Source: CAWGJC01 sp965276665
GTDB lineage: Bacteria; Pseudomonadota; Alphaproteobacteria; Acetobacterales; Acetobacteraceae
Direction: 5' to 3'
Length of the DNA: 64,000 nt
NCBI GenBank assembly: GCA_965276665.1
Contig: OZ255620.1
Location: forward strand, 1,860,001-1,924,000
The translations under genes were made by a program, and so were the position numbers. This document shows, piece after piece, positions 51,647 to 60,395 of the stretch (positions are counted from its first letter, which is position 1; every line of letters begins with the position of its first letter). Under the pieces are notes generated by a model. It had not been told where the DNA came from. It ran no database searches and was given only the letters and a program-made list of their open reading frames with translations.

Positions 51647-52678
51647 TCACCCCAAACGCCGACGCAGCACGCGGAGCGGGGCTGTCAGCCGCCAGGAGCT
51701 CGAGCGGTAAACTGCGTCGAGCTCGGCGCGCAGCGCGTCTTCCGGTGAAGGTGATGGCGGCGGTGGGGCCGCGGGTTCAGCCGTGAATGACATTTCGGTC
51801 AGGCGGCGCGCTTCCAGCACCGCGGCCCATTCGATGCCGGGCAGCGCGTGCTTCCGGACGCCCCATCCGGCCCGGGCGAGGGCGTCGTGGAAATAGGTTT
51901 CGTTGAAGCCGAGTTCCATCCAGCCATGGTGACGGATGGCCCAGAGGGATTCGCCATCCATCCGCAGACCCCAGGGGAGCGGGAAGTCGGGCATGATCGG
52001 CTCCGCGGCGAACAGCACGCGGCCGCCCGGCTTGACCGCGCGGTCGAGGGCCGTCAGCAGCCGGTGGTGGTCGGAGCAGTGGTGGAAGCATTCGAAGAAC
52101 ACCACAGCGTCGAACGGTTCCGTCACGGTTTCCGCCCAGAAGAAATCGGCATTGACCACCGTGATGCCGACGCCCTGGCGACTGGCGCGGCGGCGGATCA
52201 GCTCGCAGAAATCCGGCTCGATATCCACCGCGGTCACATCGAGCCCGATCATCGCCATCGCGAGCGTGGTGTTGCCCCAGCCCGGCCCGAATTCCAGCAC
52301 GCGCGCGCCCGGCGCGAGATCGAGGCAATGCAGCAGGTATCCGGCCCCCATGGTGAAGAAGCCGGCGGTGCGGCAGCTGCCCGTCGCGTAGGGAAACGGA
52401 CGCCGCTCGACTTGGTCGATGTCGAACTTCGTCTTCTCGTTCTGCGGCTCGTAGCACCGGCCGGAGATATGCTCGTAGAGCGCCATCTGCGCCGCGTGGT
52501 AGTCGGCCGAGAACGGGTCGGGCGGCAGCGAGGCGGAGAAATCCATCCGGAAGGTGGTGAACACCTCGCGGAGCGCACTGTCCGAGCGCTTCGCGGCCTC
52601 GTGACACTCCGCCAGCTTGGCGTCGAGTTCGCCGAGCGTGGTGATGACCTGCACCGTTACCTGCTCGGGCACCTGCAC
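51647..52678 (-). CDS. SAM-dependent methyltransferase with polysaccharide-type C-terminal tail
   Basis: A 343-residue protein. The class I methyltransferase core has the SAM loop VLEFGPGWGNTTLAMAMIGL (about 130-149), VTAVDIEPDFCEL, AVVFFECFHHCSDHHRLLTA and a PGGRVLFAAEP strand. After a Pro-rich spacer the C-terminal ELDAVYRSSSWRLTAPLRVL is a motif often seen at the ends of glycosyltransferases and methyltransferases in surface polysaccharide clusters, including in this bacterial group. Together with the nearby GDP-rhamnose genes this suggests sugar or glycan methylation (inference). The M20 gene lies 11 bases upstream on the same strand. Confidence 0.88.
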   Translation of the reverse strand: MQVPEQVTVQVITTLGELDAKLAECHEAAKRSDSALREVFTTFRMDFSASLPPDPFSADYHAAQMALYEHISGRCYEPQNEKTKFDIDQVERRPFPYATGSCRTAGFFTMGAGYLLHCLDLAPGARVLEFGPGWGNTTLAMAMIGLDVTAVDIEPDFCELIRRRASRQGVGITVVNADFFWAETVTEPFDAVVFFECFHHCSDHHRLLTALDRAVKPGGRVLFAAEPIMPDFPLPWGLRMDGESLWAIRHHGWMELGFNETYFHDALARAGWGVRKHALPGIEWAAVLEARRLTEMSFTAEPAAPPPPSPSPEDALRAELDAVYRSSSWRLTAPLRVLRRRLG

Positions 52679-52689
52679 GGGCGCCGCGA

Positions 52690-53886
52690 TCAGCCGAGAA
52701 TGTCGAGCGCGGCGCGGGAGAGCGCCTGCACCCCGAGCCCGATGCAGGCCTCGTCGGGCTGGTAGCCGGAATTGTGCAGCCGGTCCTGCCGCCCCGGCGC
52801 GCCCGAGCCGATGCGCAGTTGGAAGGCGGGCACCACCTGCGCCATCAGCGCGAAATCCTCGGCGCCCATCACCGGCTCCAGCTCGTCCACCACCTCGCCG
52901 AGCTGGGCGCGCACCGCGCGGATGGTGGGGTCGATCACCCGGTCGTCATTCACCATCGGCGGCACGCCGCGCTGGTAGGCGAGCACGCATTCGGCGCGCA
53001 TCCCCGCGCCGATGCCGGCGCAGAGCCGGGTGATCGCCGCCTCCGCGGTGTCGCGCGCCGAATCGTGCAGCGTGCGGACCGTGCCGCGCAGCGTGCAGGC
53101 ATCCGGGATCACGTTGGCGGCGACGCCGCCCTGGATCGCGCCCACCGTCACCACGCAGGGCTCGGTCGGCTTGACCTCGCGGGAGACCACGGTCTGCAAC
53201 TGGGTGACGAGGTGCGCCGCGGCGACAATCGGGTCGATCGTGGTATGCGGCGCCGCGGCATGGCCGGAGCGGCCGCGCACCGTGATCTCGAACTCATCCG
53301 CCGCCGCCAGCGCCGGGCCGCGCACATAGCCGAACCGGCCGACCGCCAGATCCGGCCCGTTATGGAAGCCGAGCGCGAGATCGACCCCATCCAGCACGCC
53401 CTCCTTGATCATCTCCCTGGCGCCGCCGATCGCCTCCTCGGCCGGCTGGAAGATCAGCCGCACCGTGCCGGCGAGCTGCGGCGCCAGGCCGGCGAGCACC
53501 TCGGCGACGCCGAGCAGGGTCGTGGTGTGGATGTCATGGCCGCAGGCATGCATCAGGCCGGGATTCTGGCTGGCAAAGGCGAGGCCGGTCTGCTCGGCGA
53601 TCGGCAGCGCGTCCATATCGGCGCGGATCGCGAGGATGGGGCCGGGCCGCCCGCCCCTGATGGTGCCGACCACGCCGGTCTTCGCCACCCCGGTGCAGTG
53701 CTCGATGCCCATCCGCGCGAGTTCGCGAGCCACCACGCCGGCGGTCCGCACCTCCTGAAAGGCCAGCTCGGGATGGGCATGGATGTCGCGACGGATCTCG
53801 ATCAGGCCGGGCTCGATCCGGTCGGTCGCGCTGCGGATCGCGGTTTCGGGGTCGTTCGCCAGGGTGGAATCCGGGGGCAAGGTCAT
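52690..53886 (-). CDS. M20 family metallo-amidohydrolase (hippurate hydrolase-like)
   Basis: A 398-residue zinc or manganese hydrolase of the M20D group: DIHAHPELAFQE, IRADMDALP, MHACGHDIHTT (metal Cys, His), FQPAEEAIGGA (catalytic Glu pair), ALGFHNGPDL and VMGAEDFALM. The dimerisation domain lies in the middle (RGRSGHAAAPHTTIDPIVAA). It cleaves N-acyl amino acids such as hippurate or acetyl amino acids. The start at 53886 matches the family. It is divergent from manC, about 106 bases apart. It leads the two-gene run with the methyltransferase. Confidence 0.93.
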   Translation of the reverse strand: MTLPPDSTLANDPETAIRSATDRIEPGLIEIRRDIHAHPELAFQEVRTAGVVARELARMGIEHCTGVAKTGVVGTIRGGRPGPILAIRADMDALPIAEQTGLAFASQNPGLMHACGHDIHTTTLLGVAEVLAGLAPQLAGTVRLIFQPAEEAIGGAREMIKEGVLDGVDLALGFHNGPDLAVGRFGYVRGPALAAADEFEITVRGRSGHAAAPHTTIDPIVAAAHLVTQLQTVVSREVKPTEPCVVTVGAIQGGVAANVIPDACTLRGTVRTLHDSARDTAEAAITRLCAGIGAGMRAECVLAYQRGVPPMVNDDRVIDPTIRAVRAQLGEVVDELEPVMGAEDFALMAQVVPAFQLRIGSGAPGRQDRLHNSGYQPDEACIGLGVQALSRAALDILG

Positions 53887-53992
53887 TTCACATCCCTCTC
53901 GATCGGGTTAGCACATCATCGCACGCCGCTTCGCATGGACAAGCCCGGAGCAGGGCCTCTATAGCTCGGCGCAAGATTGCGGGAGCCGGCGG

Positions 53993-55471
53993 ATGAACTC
54001 CATGACGTTGACGGCGGACAGCACGCAGGCCGGGCGCGCCCAGCCCGGCGGCAAGCGCATGATCGTGCCTGTCATCCTCTCGGGCGGCACCGGGACGCGG
54101 CTCTGGCCGGTCTCGCGCAAGAGTTTTCCGAAGCAGTTCTGGCCCCTGGTCTCCGACCGCTCCCTGATCCAGGACACCGCGCTGCGCGGCCATGGCGAGG
54201 GCTTCGCCGCCCCGGTGGTGGTCTGCAATCACGAGCACCGCTTCGTGGTCGCCGAGCAGCTCCGCAACGCCGGGATCGAGGGCGCGCGCATCCTGCTCGA
54301 GCCGATCGGCCGCAACAGCGCCCCGGCGATCACCGCCGCCGCCCTGCTCGTCGCGATGGACGATCCCCAGGCCGTGCTGTGGATGATCCCGTCCGATCAC
54401 GCGATCCCCGATCTCACGGCGCTGCACAAAGCACTGGAAAGCGCCGTCACCGCAGCCGCCGGCGGCCGCATCGTCACCTTCGGGATGCGCCCGAAATCGC
54501 CTGAGACCGGCTTCGGCTACATCGAGTCGGGCGAGACGCTCGCCGGCATGCCGGGCGCGTTCGAGCTCACCCGCTTCGTCGAGAAGCCCGACGTCGCGAG
54601 CGCCGAGGCGATGGTCGCCTCCGGCAAGCATCTCTGGAATTCGGGGATGTTCGTGTTCACCGCCGAGACGCTGATCGAGGAGATGCAGGTCCACGCGCCG
54701 GAGGTCGTCACCGCCGCCCGCCGGGCGATCGAGACCGCGACCAGCGACCTCGACTTCGTCCGCCTCGACCCGGCCTCCTTCGCCGCCAGCCCGAATATCA
54801 GCATCGACTACGCGCTCGCCGAGCACACCCGCCGCGCCGCGGTGGTGCCGGCCGACCTCGTCTGGTCCGATGTCGGGAGCTGGGACGCGCTCTGGGAGAT
54901 CAGCGCGAAGGACGAAGCCGGCAATGTCGGCGACCAGGACGTGCTGTTCGAGGAGGCGGAGAACTGCTTCGTCCGCACCGACGGCATCCTGACCGCAGTG
55001 CTCGGCCTGAAGGACGTCGCGCTCGTGGTGACCGAGGACGCGGTGCTCGCGATGCCGCGCAACCGCGCGCAAGAGGTGAAGAAGATCGTCGACCGGCTGC
55101 AGAAGGCCGGCCGCAGCGAGGCGCTGGCGCATAACCGCGAATACCGCCCCTGGGGCTTCTACGAGGGGCTGATTCGCGGCGACCGCTTCCAGGTGAAGCG
55201 CATCGTCGTCTCGCCGGGCCACAAGCTCAGCCTGCAGAAGCATTTCCATCGCGCCGAGCACTGGGTGGTGGTGCAGGGCAGCGCCATCGTGACCTGCGAT
55301 GGCGAAGAGACCCTGGTGCGCGAGAATGAGAGCATCTATCTCCCGCTCGGCTGCATCCACCGGATGGAAAATCCCGGCCGCATCCCGCTCACCTTGATCG
55401 AGGTGCAGTCCGGCTCCTATCTCGGGGAAGACGACATCGTCCGCTTCGAGGACAGCTACGGCCGCAGCTGA
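53993..55471 (+). CDS. manC: Mannose-1-phosphate guanylyltransferase / mannose-6-phosphate isomerase
   Basis: A 492-residue bifunctional type II enzyme (ManC/AlgA/XanB). The N-terminal nucleotidyltransferase has LSGGTGTRLWPVSRKSFPKQ, FGYIESGE, FVEKPDVA and WNSGMFVF. The C-terminal cupin isomerase domain has REYRPWGFYE, FHRAEHWVVVQGSAIVTCDG and IYLPLGCIHRMENPG. It makes GDP-D-mannose. The ATG at 53993 is followed by ATG 54002; the first is used. gmd starts 44 bases downstream, so these form a GDP-sugar cassette. Confidence 0.95.
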   Translation: MNSMTLTADSTQAGRAQPGGKRMIVPVILSGGTGTRLWPVSRKSFPKQFWPLVSDRSLIQDTALRGHGEGFAAPVVVCNHEHRFVVAEQLRNAGIEGARILLEPIGRNSAPAITAAALLVAMDDPQAVLWMIPSDHAIPDLTALHKALESAVTAAAGGRIVTFGMRPKSPETGFGYIESGETLAGMPGAFELTRFVEKPDVASAEAMVASGKHLWNSGMFVFTAETLIEEMQVHAPEVVTAARRAIETATSDLDFVRLDPASFAASPNISIDYALAEHTRRAAVVPADLVWSDVGSWDALWEISAKDEAGNVGDQDVLFEEAENCFVRTDGILTAVLGLKDVALVVTEDAVLAMPRNRAQEVKKIVDRLQKAGRSEALAHNREYRPWGFYEGLIRGDRFQVKRIVVSPGHKLSLQKHFHRAEHWVVVQGSAIVTCDGEETLVRENESIYLPLGCIHRMENPGRIPLTLIEVQSGSYLGEDDIVRFEDSYGRS

Positions 55472-55515
55472 GACGCGCGTCTTTCGCATTCAAAGCCCGG
55501 AGTCCCCCTCGCCTC

Positions 55516-56496
55516 ATGCCCAAAGCCCTCATCACCGGCATCACCGGCCAGGATGGCGCGTATCTGTCACAGTTGCTTCTCGAAAAAGGGTATGAGGTCA
55601 CCGGCCTGCTCCGCCGCTCCGCCTCCGCCGACGTGGTGGGCGAGCGGCTGCGCTGGATCGGGGTGATCGACAAGGTGAAGCTGGTCGATGGCGACCTGAT
55701 CGATCTCTCAAGCCTGATCCGTGTCGTGCAGGAGGCGGCGCCGGACGAGGTGTACAACCTCGCCGCGCAGAGCTTCGTCGCCGCCTCCTGGCACCAGCCG
55801 ATCCTCACCGGCACCGTCACCGGGATGGGCGCGGTCAACCTGCTCGAGGCGATCCGCCTGGTGAACCCGGCGATCCGGTTCTACCAGGCCTCCTCATCCG
55901 AGATGTACGGCCGCATCCAGGAAGCCCGGCAGAGCGAGCGCACGCCGTTCTACCCGCGCTCGCCTTATGCGGCCGCCAAGCTCTACGCGCACTGGATGAC
56001 GGTGAACTACCGCGAGAGTTTTGCCATGCACACCTCGTCGGGCATCCTGTTCAACCATGAAAGCCCGCTGCGGGGCATCGAGTTCGTCACCCGGCGCATC
56101 ACCGACGGCGTGGCGCGCATCAAGCTCGGCCTCGCGACCGAGCTCGCTCTCGGAAATCTCGACGCTCGGCGGGATTGGGGCCATGCGCGCGACTACGTCC
56201 GCGCCATGTGGCTGATGCTGCAGCAGGAAAAGCCCGGGGATTACGTGGTCGCGACCGGCAGCAACGCCTCGATCCGTGACTTCGCCAACCTCGCCTTCAG
56301 CCATGCCGGGCTGAACGCGGCGGACCACATCGTCCAGCGGCAGGATCTATTCCGCCCGGCCGAGGTGGACGTGCTGCTCGGCGACCCGAGCCACGCCCGG
56401 CAAACCCTCGGCTGGCAGCCGGAGGTCACGCTCGACGTCCTGGCGGCCGAAATGGTCGAGGCGGATCTGGCGCGCCACCGCGCCCGCATGGCCTGA
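55516..56496 (+). CDS. gmd: GDP-mannose 4,6-dehydratase
   Basis: A 326-residue extended SDR that converts GDP-D-mannose to GDP-4-keto-6-deoxy-D-mannose using NADP. It has GITGQDGAYLSQLLLEKGYE (N-terminal nucleotide fold), SSSEMYGRIQE (catalytic Ser/Glu region), Tyr151-Lys155 (SPYAAAKLYAHW), ILFNHESPLRG and GNLDARRDWGHARDYV, all diagnostic for Gmd. It lies between manC and rmd on the same strand, giving the substrate for rmd directly. Confidence 0.96.
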   Translation: MPKALITGITGQDGAYLSQLLLEKGYEVTGLLRRSASADVVGERLRWIGVIDKVKLVDGDLIDLSSLIRVVQEAAPDEVYNLAAQSFVAASWHQPILTGTVTGMGAVNLLEAIRLVNPAIRFYQASSSEMYGRIQEARQSERTPFYPRSPYAAAKLYAHWMTVNYRESFAMHTSSGILFNHESPLRGIEFVTRRITDGVARIKLGLATELALGNLDARRDWGHARDYVRAMWLMLQQEKPGDYVVATGSNASIRDFANLAFSHAGLNAADHIVQRQDLFRPAEVDVLLGDPSHARQTLGWQPEVTLDVLAAEMVEADLARHRARMA

Positions 56497-56535
56497 GAGC
56501 CCGACCTTCCACCCCCATTCGCGCAACGCAAGCCG

Positions 56536-57444
56536 ATGACGCCCCACAGCATCCTGGTCACCGGAGCGACGGGTTTCGTCGGACGCCACCTCGTTCCCGC
56601 CCTGCAGGCGGCCTTCCCCGAGGCCGCGCTGCACACCGATTACTTCGACGTCACACTGCCCGATGCTTGCGCCACCGCGGTCCGCGCCGCCCGGCCGGAT
56701 GCCTGCATCCATCTCGCCGGCATCGCCGCCATCCCCGCCGCTCGCCGCGACCCCGACACGGCCTGGCGCATCAACCTGCACGGCACAATCGCCCTCGCCC
56801 GCGTCATCCAGGACACCACGCCGGACTGCGTCTTCCTCCACGTCTCCACTGCCGATGCCTACGGCCTCTCCTTCCGCGCCGGCACGCCGCTCGACGAGAC
56901 CGCCCCGCTCGCGCCCGCCAACACCTACGCCGCCACCAAGGCCGCCGCCGACCTCGCGATCGGCGCGATGGCGGCCGACGGGCTGCGCGCCATCCGTGCC
57001 CGCCCTTTCAACCACACCGGACCGGGTCAGTCGGACGAGTTCGTCGTCGCCGCCTTCGCCGCCCAGATCGCCCGCATCGTCGCCGGCCGCCAACCCCCCA
57101 CCCTGCGCGTCGGCCGCCTCGACCCGGAACGCGACTTCCTCGACGTGCGCGACGTCTGCGCCGCCTACATCGCCTGCCTCACCCGGGCGGACCACATCGC
57201 CCCCGGCACCATCCTCAACATCGCCTCAGGCCAGCGCCGCCAGATCGGCAGCATCCTCACAACGCTCCTGACGCTCGCCAACACCACCGCCACCATCGAA
57301 TCCGAACCCAGCCGCCTCCGCCCCAACGACATCCCGACCGCCTGCGGCAACCCCGCCGCCGCCACCGCCACGCTCCACTGGCAGCCCAGCATCCCATGGG
57401 ATCAAACCCTCCGGGATGTTCTGGCTTGGTGGCGCGGGCGGTAG
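56536..57444 (+). CDS. rmd: GDP-6-deoxy-4-keto-D-mannose reductase (RMD-like)
   Basis: A 302-residue extended SDR: VTGATGFVGRHLVPAL, STADAYG, Tyr131-Lys135 (NTYAATKAA) and RPFNHTGPGQSDEFVVAAFA, characteristic of RMD, which reduces the 4-keto group to give GDP-D-rhamnose. WcaG-type fucose synthase is less likely because the NHTGPGQ motif and length fit RMD. It starts at ATG 56536, 39 bases after gmd. The last codons overlap the left arm of a palindromic repeat element. Product: a donor for D-rhamnose in LPS or exopolysaccharide. Confidence 0.9.
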   Translation: MTPHSILVTGATGFVGRHLVPALQAAFPEAALHTDYFDVTLPDACATAVRAARPDACIHLAGIAAIPAARRDPDTAWRINLHGTIALARVIQDTTPDCVFLHVSTADAYGLSFRAGTPLDETAPLAPANTYAATKAAADLAIGAMAADGLRAIRARPFNHTGPGQSDEFVVAAFAAQIARIVAGRQPPTLRVGRLDPERDFLDVRDVCAAYIACLTRADHIAPGTILNIASGQRRQIGSILTTLLTLANTTATIESEPSRLRPNDIPTACGNPAAATATLHWQPSIPWDQTLRDVLAWWRGR

Positions 57445-57655
57445 AAGGCCAGGGGCTCTGCCCCCATGCATCACTTGGGACCCCGCTAAGGGCAGGCCCT
57501 TAGAACCCGCTAGGGCTGTTTGGAGAGGGGTGGGCCAGGTATCGGTTGCAACCACTCCCTCGCCCACCCCTCTCCAAACAGCCGTAATGGAGTCCAAAGG
57601 CTCGGCCTTTGGCGGGGGTCCAGGGGGCAAAGCCCCTGGCCTTCCTCCACCCCGC
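57441..57655. repeat. Large GC-rich palindromic repeat element, copy 4
   Basis: This fills the gap between the convergent rmd and isochorismatase-like genes. The left arm starts tagaaggccaggggctctgc and continues aagggcaggcccttagaacccgc...; the right arm ends cccctggccttcctcc as its inverted complement. The centre has tgtttggagaggggtgggcc and the inverse gcccacccctctccaaacag, almost identical to copy 2. The left end overlaps the rmd stop and the right end touches the stop of the downstream convergent gene. Confidence 0.85.
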
Positions 57656-57656
57656 G

Positions 57657-58319
57657 TCACAAAGCCACAGCACCCCGGAGTGTTTCGATCTCGTGGATGA
57701 GGGCGACGGTGGGGCGTTGGCGGCAGTAGCCGCGGATGCCGGCGAGGGATTGGGCGTGGCGTTCTTCGCTGTGGGTGGTGCAGGCGTCGGTGGCGAGGGT
57801 GACGAGATAGCCGAGGTCGCAGGCGTCGCGGACGGCGCCTTCGATGCATTGGTCTGTCACGAGGCCTGCGATGATGAGGGAGCGTATGCCAAGGTTGCGG
57901 AGCACATAGTCGATATTGGTGGAGACGAAGACGTTCGACGAGGTTTTCGGGAAGATCATTTCATCCTCGGCGGGGGCGAGATCGTCGAGCACTTTCGCGT
58001 CCCAGGAGCCGCGCGGCACGTCGAAGCCGGAGATCTTGTAGTCGAGGCTGCGGTCGCGGCCGTCTTTCGTCATGTTCTCGATGACGGCGTACATGACTTC
58101 GATGCGGCCGGCGCGGCAGGCGGCCTGCAGGCGCTGCATGTTGGGCAGCGCGGTGTCACGGAGCGATGTCCAGTAGTAGCCGAGCTTGGTTTCGGCCTCG
58201 GCGGGAGAGAGGTGGCGGTATTCGCCGCCCTGTGGATGCGCGCAGTAATTCTGCACGTCGATGATCAGCAGGGCGGCGTGGTCGGGGTGGATCGGGATGT
58301 CACGGCTGAGCTGAGTCAT
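57657..58319 (-). CDS. Isochorismatase-like cysteine hydrolase
   Basis: A 220-residue cysteine hydrolase with the family triad: Asp in LLIIDVQNYC, Lys in IFPKTSSNVF and Cys158 in AGLVTDQCIEGAVRDACDLG. This subgroup includes N-carbamoylsarcosine amidase, ureidoacrylate hydrolase and other amide hydrolases, rather than true isochorismatase (no EntB-type context). The ATG at 58319 overlaps the stop of the amidohydrolase gene (ATGA type). It is the last gene of the run glutamine synthetase-like, formylglutamate amidohydrolase-like, this gene. The repeat element abuts its stop. Confidence 0.9.
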   Translation of the reverse strand: MTQLSRDIPIHPDHAALLIIDVQNYCAHPQGGEYRHLSPAEAETKLGYYWTSLRDTALPNMQRLQAACRAGRIEVMYAVIENMTKDGRDRSLDYKISGFDVPRGSWDAKVLDDLAPAEDEMIFPKTSSNVFVSTNIDYVLRNLGIRSLIIAGLVTDQCIEGAVRDACDLGYLVTLATDACTTHSEERHAQSLAGIRGYCRQRPTVALIHEIETLRGAVAL

Positions 58320-59086
58320 GCGGGGGATCCGGTTTCGGTGAGGGCGATGGGCAGCAGGCGGGCGAGGCGCTCGGCCCAGGCGCGCTGGTCGTCGGGTTCG
58401 GCGATGAGATCCTGGCGGATCTCGAGCTCGACATGCAGCAGGCCGGCGCGTTCGGCGTGGACGGGCATGGTGTAATCGGTGAGGTCGTTCATCGTGTAGG
58501 GCTCGTTCGCCGCGGCGACGAGCCCGTCTTCGGCCTCGAGCAGGCGGAGCAGCGGGGCGGCCAGCCGGTCGTCGCGGTTGAACAGGATGCCGGCGTGCCA
58601 GGGCCGGCTGATGCCGGCGAAAATCGGCGTGAAGCTGTGCAGCGCGATCATCACGCTCGGCTGCCCCACGGCGGCGCGTGCGGCGAGGGTCGCGGCGATG
58701 CGGTCCTGGTAAGGACGGAATATCTCGATCTCGCGGGCCTGGCGCGCGGTGTCGTCGAGCACGTGGTTGCCCGGGATCTGCGTCGCCTCGCTGATCTCGG
58801 GTATCGAGGTCGGCACGCCCGGCTGGCGGTTGCAGTCGATCACCAGACGCGAGTAGCGCTGCAGGATCAGCGTCGCATCGAGCAGGGCGGAAAGCCTGCG
58901 GCCCAAACCGTCGATGCCGATATCCCAGGCGATATGGCGGTCCATGTCGGCGACCGAGACGCCGAGATCGCCGAGCGCGCGCGGAACGAGGCGGCCCGCA
59001 TGGTCGCCGGTGAGCAGGAAGGGCGAGGCCTTGTCCGGATTGAGCAGGATGACCGGATCGGGCTCGTCAGGCGCGAGGAGCGTCAC
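58316..59086 (-). CDS. N-formylglutamate amidohydrolase-like protein
   Basis: A 256-residue FGase-family protein (zinc aminohydrolase fold): FLLTGDHAGRLVPRALGDLG, DMDRHIAWDIG, LVIDCNRQPG and MIALHSFTPIFAG are the family motifs with His, Glu and Asp metal ligands. True HutG acts in histidine breakdown, but no hut genes are present here. The link to a glutamine synthetase-like ligase instead suggests hydrolysis of a gamma-glutamyl or N-acyl intermediate. It starts immediately at the stop of the ligase gene (59087), so it is tightly coupled. Confidence 0.88.
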   Translation of the reverse strand: MTLLAPDEPDPVILLNPDKASPFLLTGDHAGRLVPRALGDLGVSVADMDRHIAWDIGIDGLGRRLSALLDATLILQRYSRLVIDCNRQPGVPTSIPEISEATQIPGNHVLDDTARQAREIEIFRPYQDRIAATLAARAAVGQPSVMIALHSFTPIFAGISRPWHAGILFNRDDRLAAPLLRLLEAEDGLVAAANEPYTMNDLTDYTMPVHAERAGLLHVELEIRQDLIAEPDDQRAWAERLARLLPIALTETGSPA

Positions 59087-60358
59087 TCAATACACCTCAG
59101 CGTAGCGGTCGCAGAGCTCGGCGGGGGTGAGGCCTGCCATCTGCTTCACCTCCGCGCGCTTGTGGCGGAGATAGGCGTCGAGATGCACGGGGCCGAACCA
59201 GTCCCGCGCGGGGGCGCAGGCGTCGAGCGCGTCGAGCGCATCGGCGAGCGTGCGCGGGAGCGGCTCGGGCGTGGCGTTCGCCGGCAGTTCGAGCTTGCGG
59301 CGCATGCCGTCGACACCAGCGAACACGATCGCGCCGAGCGCCAGGTAGGGGCTCGCGGTCGCATCGGCGGGACGGTACTCGACATTGGTGCCGCGCGCGC
59401 GTTCGGCCGCCGTTACCTCGCCGAACACCGGGCAGACGCGCAGCGCCGCCCCGCGATCCTGCGCGACGAGGTCGATCGATGTCGGCGCCCAGCGATCCGG
59501 CATGAGGCGCAGATAAGACACCGGCGACGGCGCGGTCACCGCGCAGAGGGCCGACATGTGGTGCAGCACGCCGGCGAAGAAATGCTGGACCGGCTTGGCC
59601 AATCCGAGAGTCTCGCCTCCCGCATAGGTCGCCGGCGTGCCGTCGGGCGCGCGGAAACTCAGATGGATATGCGTGCCGTTGCCGATGCCGTCCGGCTCGA
59701 GCTTCGGCGAGAAGATCGCGCGATGGCCGAGACGGTGCGCGGTGGCGCGCGCGACCTCACGGGTGATCACCGCGCAATCCGCGGCGGCCAGCCCCGGCGC
59801 GGGCGCGACCGTCACCTCGAATTGCCGCGGCCCGTATTCGGCGAGGAAGCTGTCCGGCGCCACGCCCGCATCGCGCAGCGCGGCGACGAAGGTTTCGCCG
59901 AAACCGAGCGCGCGGCGGAACGCGCCGAGCGCGTAGGCATCTCCCGGCCGGTCCGCGATGCCGGCATAGGTGAATTCCTGCTCGAACGCCGCGAGCAGAT
60001 CGAGCCCGGCGGTGTCGGCGAGCGCGGCCAGCGCGCGGCGGAGGAAGTCGCGCGGGCAGCATTCCCAGGGGGCGCCGTCCGTCGTGCACATGTTGCCGAG
60101 ATAGAGATGCTCGACCGGTCCGCCATCGGCAAAATCAATGCGCGCCTCGGCCTGCCGGTCGGGCACGATCATCAGGTCGCCCGACGTGCCGAACGGCGTG
60201 TCCCAGATCGGGCCGAAGGCGGACATCATGATGTTGCTCGGCGTCCAGCCGACGCCCTTGGTCAGGCGGGAGGCGAGCTCGCGTGCGGGAAACGCCTTGC
60301 CGCGCACGTGCCCGGACATGTCGCACGTGCCGATGAAGACGAGTTCTTCCCGCAGCAT
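59087..60358 (-). CDS. Glutamine synthetase-like gamma-glutamyl ligase
   Basis: A 423-residue GS-fold ligase, shorter than housekeeping GlnA (about 470). The beta-grasp N-terminus contains MSGHVRGKAFPA. The catalytic domain has AFEQEFTYAG (metal Glu residues), IGNGTHIHLSF (ammonia/metal His) and RGTNVEYRPADATASPYLAL with Arg and Glu near AGVDGMRRKL. The NH4-GS adenylylation region is not recognisable. Such proteins join glutamate to an amine (PuuA type) or another acceptor. The ATG at 60358 follows GGGGAAAAG. It is the first gene of a three-gene run; upstream lie two palindromes (60396-60498). Confidence 0.88.
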   Translation of the reverse strand: MLREELVFIGTCDMSGHVRGKAFPARELASRLTKGVGWTPSNIMMSAFGPIWDTPFGTSGDLMIVPDRQAEARIDFADGGPVEHLYLGNMCTTDGAPWECCPRDFLRRALAALADTAGLDLLAAFEQEFTYAGIADRPGDAYALGAFRRALGFGETFVAALRDAGVAPDSFLAEYGPRQFEVTVAPAPGLAAADCAVITREVARATAHRLGHRAIFSPKLEPDGIGNGTHIHLSFRAPDGTPATYAGGETLGLAKPVQHFFAGVLHHMSALCAVTAPSPVSYLRLMPDRWAPTSIDLVAQDRGAALRVCPVFGEVTAAERARGTNVEYRPADATASPYLALGAIVFAGVDGMRRKLELPANATPEPLPRTLADALDALDACAPARDWFGPVHLDAYLRHKRAEVKQMAGLTPAELCDRYAEVY

Positions 60359-60395
60359 CTTTTCCCCGGGGCGATGAAATGCGGCCAGTACGCTA

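Noticed and set aside
57657..58319. Isochorismatase of siderophore synthesis
   Set aside because: No ent or dhb genes surround it; the Asp-Lys-Cys triad is shared by many amide hydrolases of this fold.
58316..59086. HutG of histidine degradation
   Set aside because: No hutU, hutH, hutI or hutF gene is nearby and the gene is coupled to a GS-like ligase; only the broader family name is supported.
59087..60358. Housekeeping glutamine synthetase GlnA
   Set aside because: The protein is about 50 residues short, lacks a recognisable adenylylation loop, has no glnB neighbour, and sits with hydrolases, so it is better called a GS-like ligase.
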